Assembly: GCA_021785155.1 (NCBI GenBank)
Contig: JAJYGE010000087.1
Span: forward strand, 1 to 5,321
Length of the DNA stretch: 5,321 nucleotides
Direction: 5' to 3'
From: Planctomycetota bacterium
GTDB lineage: Bacteria > Planctomycetota > Phycisphaerae > WQYP01
A model generated the notes under the pieces. The model searched no databases. It saw only the letters and a list, made by a program, of their open reading frames with translations, and had not been told where the DNA came from. Every line of letters begins with the position of its first letter. Positions within the stretch are counted from its first letter, which is position 1. A program made the translations under genes and the position numbers. Below are positions 5,235-5,321 of the stretch, one piece after another.

Positions 5235-5321
5235 TCACGTCAGTGGCCGGGCGATGGTCTGCGAACGCAGATAATCATGGAAGGTCTCAGGACTGTTTAC
5301 CCCGCCGCCCATGCCGCTTAA
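5235..5321 (-). CDS. C-terminal end of an unrecognised convergent gene, cut by window edge
   Basis: The last 28 codons of a minus-strand frame run from the right edge to TGA at 5237-5235. The end reads SPETFHDYLRSQTIARPLT, preceded by a glycine-rich GMGGGVN. The residue mix and the G/C-leaning third positions look like coding sequence, and the competing plus-strand frame does not. A terminator-like hairpin lies about 46 nt downstream. It would be convergent with hpnE. No family is recognised from so short a tail. The main doubt is that 28 open codons can occur by chance. Confidence 0.42.
   Translation of the reverse strand, partial: LSGMGGGVNSPETFHDYLRSQTIARPLT

Noticed and set aside
5249..5310. 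GGGCGATGG resembles the start of a fluoride riboswitch, and CTGTTTACC resembles part of bacterial SRP RNA
   Set aside because: The required following helices and conserved segments of either RNA are not found, and the region overlaps a likely minus-strand CDS.
5162..5321. Plus-strand frame open to the window edge, starting with ATG at 5162
   Set aside because: A GGGAAG-like site precedes it, but the peptide is not protein-like (many isolated Cys, Arg and Asn, no hydrophobic pattern), and the opposite strand reads better.

Overview
The window carries a compact isoprenoid/squalene locus from a bacterium of moderate GC content. At its centre are two divergent units. On the minus strand is ispH, whose product makes IDP and DMADP in the last step of the MEP pathway. 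On the plus strand is hpnC-hpnD-hpnE, the three-enzyme bacterial route from farnesyl diphosphate to squalene. The likely host is a Planctomycetota-like or related Gram-negative lineage that makes hopanoids, sterols or C30 carotenoids. This assignment rests on the gene content and on the general look of the proteins. No taxonomic marker is present, so it is only a leaning.

Left edge (1-344): the first 56 codons of a minus-strand membrane protein run off the window. Upstream of it is a convincing sigma70-type promoter (-35 TTGGCC, 17-nt spacer, -10 TATAAT), with a perfect inverted repeat over the expected transcription start. Positions 345-1304 hold a full-length IspH with all the expected cluster and active-site residues. 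Positions 1305-1585 are the divergent spacer. It has an ispH Shine-Dalgarno sequence, a 48-bp dyad, a possible ispH promoter and a tiny minus-strand ORF of doubtful status. No clear promoter for hpnC is visible.

Centre (1586-4971): hpnC and hpnD overlap by 4 nt (ATGA) and are probably translationally coupled. hpnE follows after 81 nt, with a TTG start, its own Shine-Dalgarno sequence and a perfect TATAAT upstream. HpnD condenses two FPP to presqualene diphosphate, HpnC converts that to hydroxysqualene, and HpnE reduces hydroxysqualene to squalene. IspH supplies C5 units far upstream in the same pathway, so the locus links supply and use. No squalene-hopene cyclase, oxidosqualene cyclase or carotenoid gene lies in the window, so the final product cannot be read here.

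Right edge (4972-5321): a spacer of about 260 nt is rich in small inverted repeats. It is followed by what looks like the last 28 codons of a convergent minus-strand gene with a terminator-like hairpin after it. The core genes belong to known families. The least explained parts are the hairpin-rich right spacer and the operator-like dyad at the left promoter.
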